Positions 5,697 through 5,767 of a DNA stretch of 5,767 nucleotides are shown here, piece after piece (position 1 is the first letter of the stretch; every line of letters begins with the position of its first letter). The position numbers were made by a program, and so were the translations under genes. Source of the stretch: Clostridiaceae bacterium (GTDB lineage: Bacteria > Bacillota > Clostridia > Saccharofermentanales > UBA5734); assembly GCA_012729935.1 (NCBI GenBank), contig JAAYBY010000268.1:1-5767 (forward strand), written 5' to 3'. The notes beneath the pieces were generated by a model that did no database searches, was not told the origin of the DNA, and saw only the letters and a list, made by a program, of their open reading frames with translations.

Positions 5697-5730
5697 ACCA
5701 CCGTACGTACCGTTCGGTATACGGCGGTTC
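5697..5730 (-). ncRNA. Group II intron domain V (catalytic hairpin)
   Basis: This 34-base leftward hairpin has a lower stem pairing ACCGCCGTA with TACGGTGGT (9 bp including one G-U), a two-base CG bulge on the 3' side, a 4-bp upper stem and a GAAC tetraloop. The 2-nt bulge and 34-base length match domain V. The catalytic triad position reads CGC, with the central G in the G-U wobble, which is characteristic of class C rather than the AGC of other classes. Confidence 0.85.
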
Positions 5731-5767
5731 CAAAGTTTACAGTTCACGAATTAGAATAGATTTCCAT

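Larger units (their letters stand above)
5653..5767 (-). mobile_element. Group II intron, class C (IIC), 3' end; continues beyond the window
   Basis: Read leftward the sequence gives a domain V hairpin, a GTGGGAGG linker, a domain VI hairpin and the end TCCTACCCGAT. This matches the conserved 3' end of bacterial class C group II introns. These are self-splicing ribozymes that move by retrohoming with a reverse transcriptase/maturase encoded in domain IV. By the family rule that the intron ends in a pyrimidine after A, the 3' splice site is placed after base 5653. The maturase gene should lie past 5767. A leftward frame entering at 5767 reads seven codons (MEIYSNS) to a TGA at 5746-5744 and might be its last residues, but another frame (WKSILIREL, then stop) is equally possible. 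Class C introns usually insert just downstream of intrinsic terminators, so a terminator is expected at the 5' boundary outside the window. Confidence 0.82.

Overview
The window most likely comes from a Gram-positive bacterium of the Bacillota (Firmicutes), possibly an anaerobic clostridial lineage. This is an inference from purine-rich Shine-Dalgarno sites, sigma-A-like promoters, intermediate GC, a GtrA protein of the type common in Firmicutes, and the 3' end of a bacterial class C group II intron. No rRNA, tRNA or CRISPR was seen. All calls come from reading the sequence; no database search was possible.

Layout from left to right. (1) Positions 1-271 (+) hold the last 89 codons of a serpin, with a complete reactive-centre loop that has the small-residue hinge of inhibitory serpins. 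(2) A perfect 14-bp-arm inverted repeat at 291-328 forms a bidirectional terminator between the serpin and the convergent gene. (3) 368-1501 (-) encodes a uroporphyrinogen-decarboxylase-fold protein of the MtaA/CmuA-like type, which is probably not a heme enzyme. It has its own promoter (about 1613-1640) and a strong ribosome binding site. (4) 1724-2956 (-) encodes a 12-helix major facilitator transporter. (5) 2957-3277 is a divergent control region. It contains three tandem 14-bp repeats just upstream of the transporter -35 box, a -10 box for the rightward gene and a 10-bp direct repeat in the rightward leader. (6) 3278-4759 (+) encodes a protein of the neutral/alkaline non-lysosomal ceramidase N-terminal-domain family. 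(7) 4886-5338 (-) encodes a GtrA-family membrane protein, convergent with the hydrolase. (8) 5384-5652 is AT-rich non-coding DNA. (9) 5653-5767 (-) is the 3' end of a class C group II intron (domains V and VI); its reverse transcriptase lies beyond the right edge.

The transporter, the URO-D-like protein and the divergent ceramidase-like hydrolase plausibly form one regulated substrate-use unit: uptake, hydrolysis of an amide or ester, and a corrinoid- or tetrapyrrole-related step. This rests on gene arrangement, not on a known pathway. No regulator and no corrinoid protein are encoded in the window. The serpin and the GtrA protein look like unrelated neighbours, each separated by convergent gene ends.
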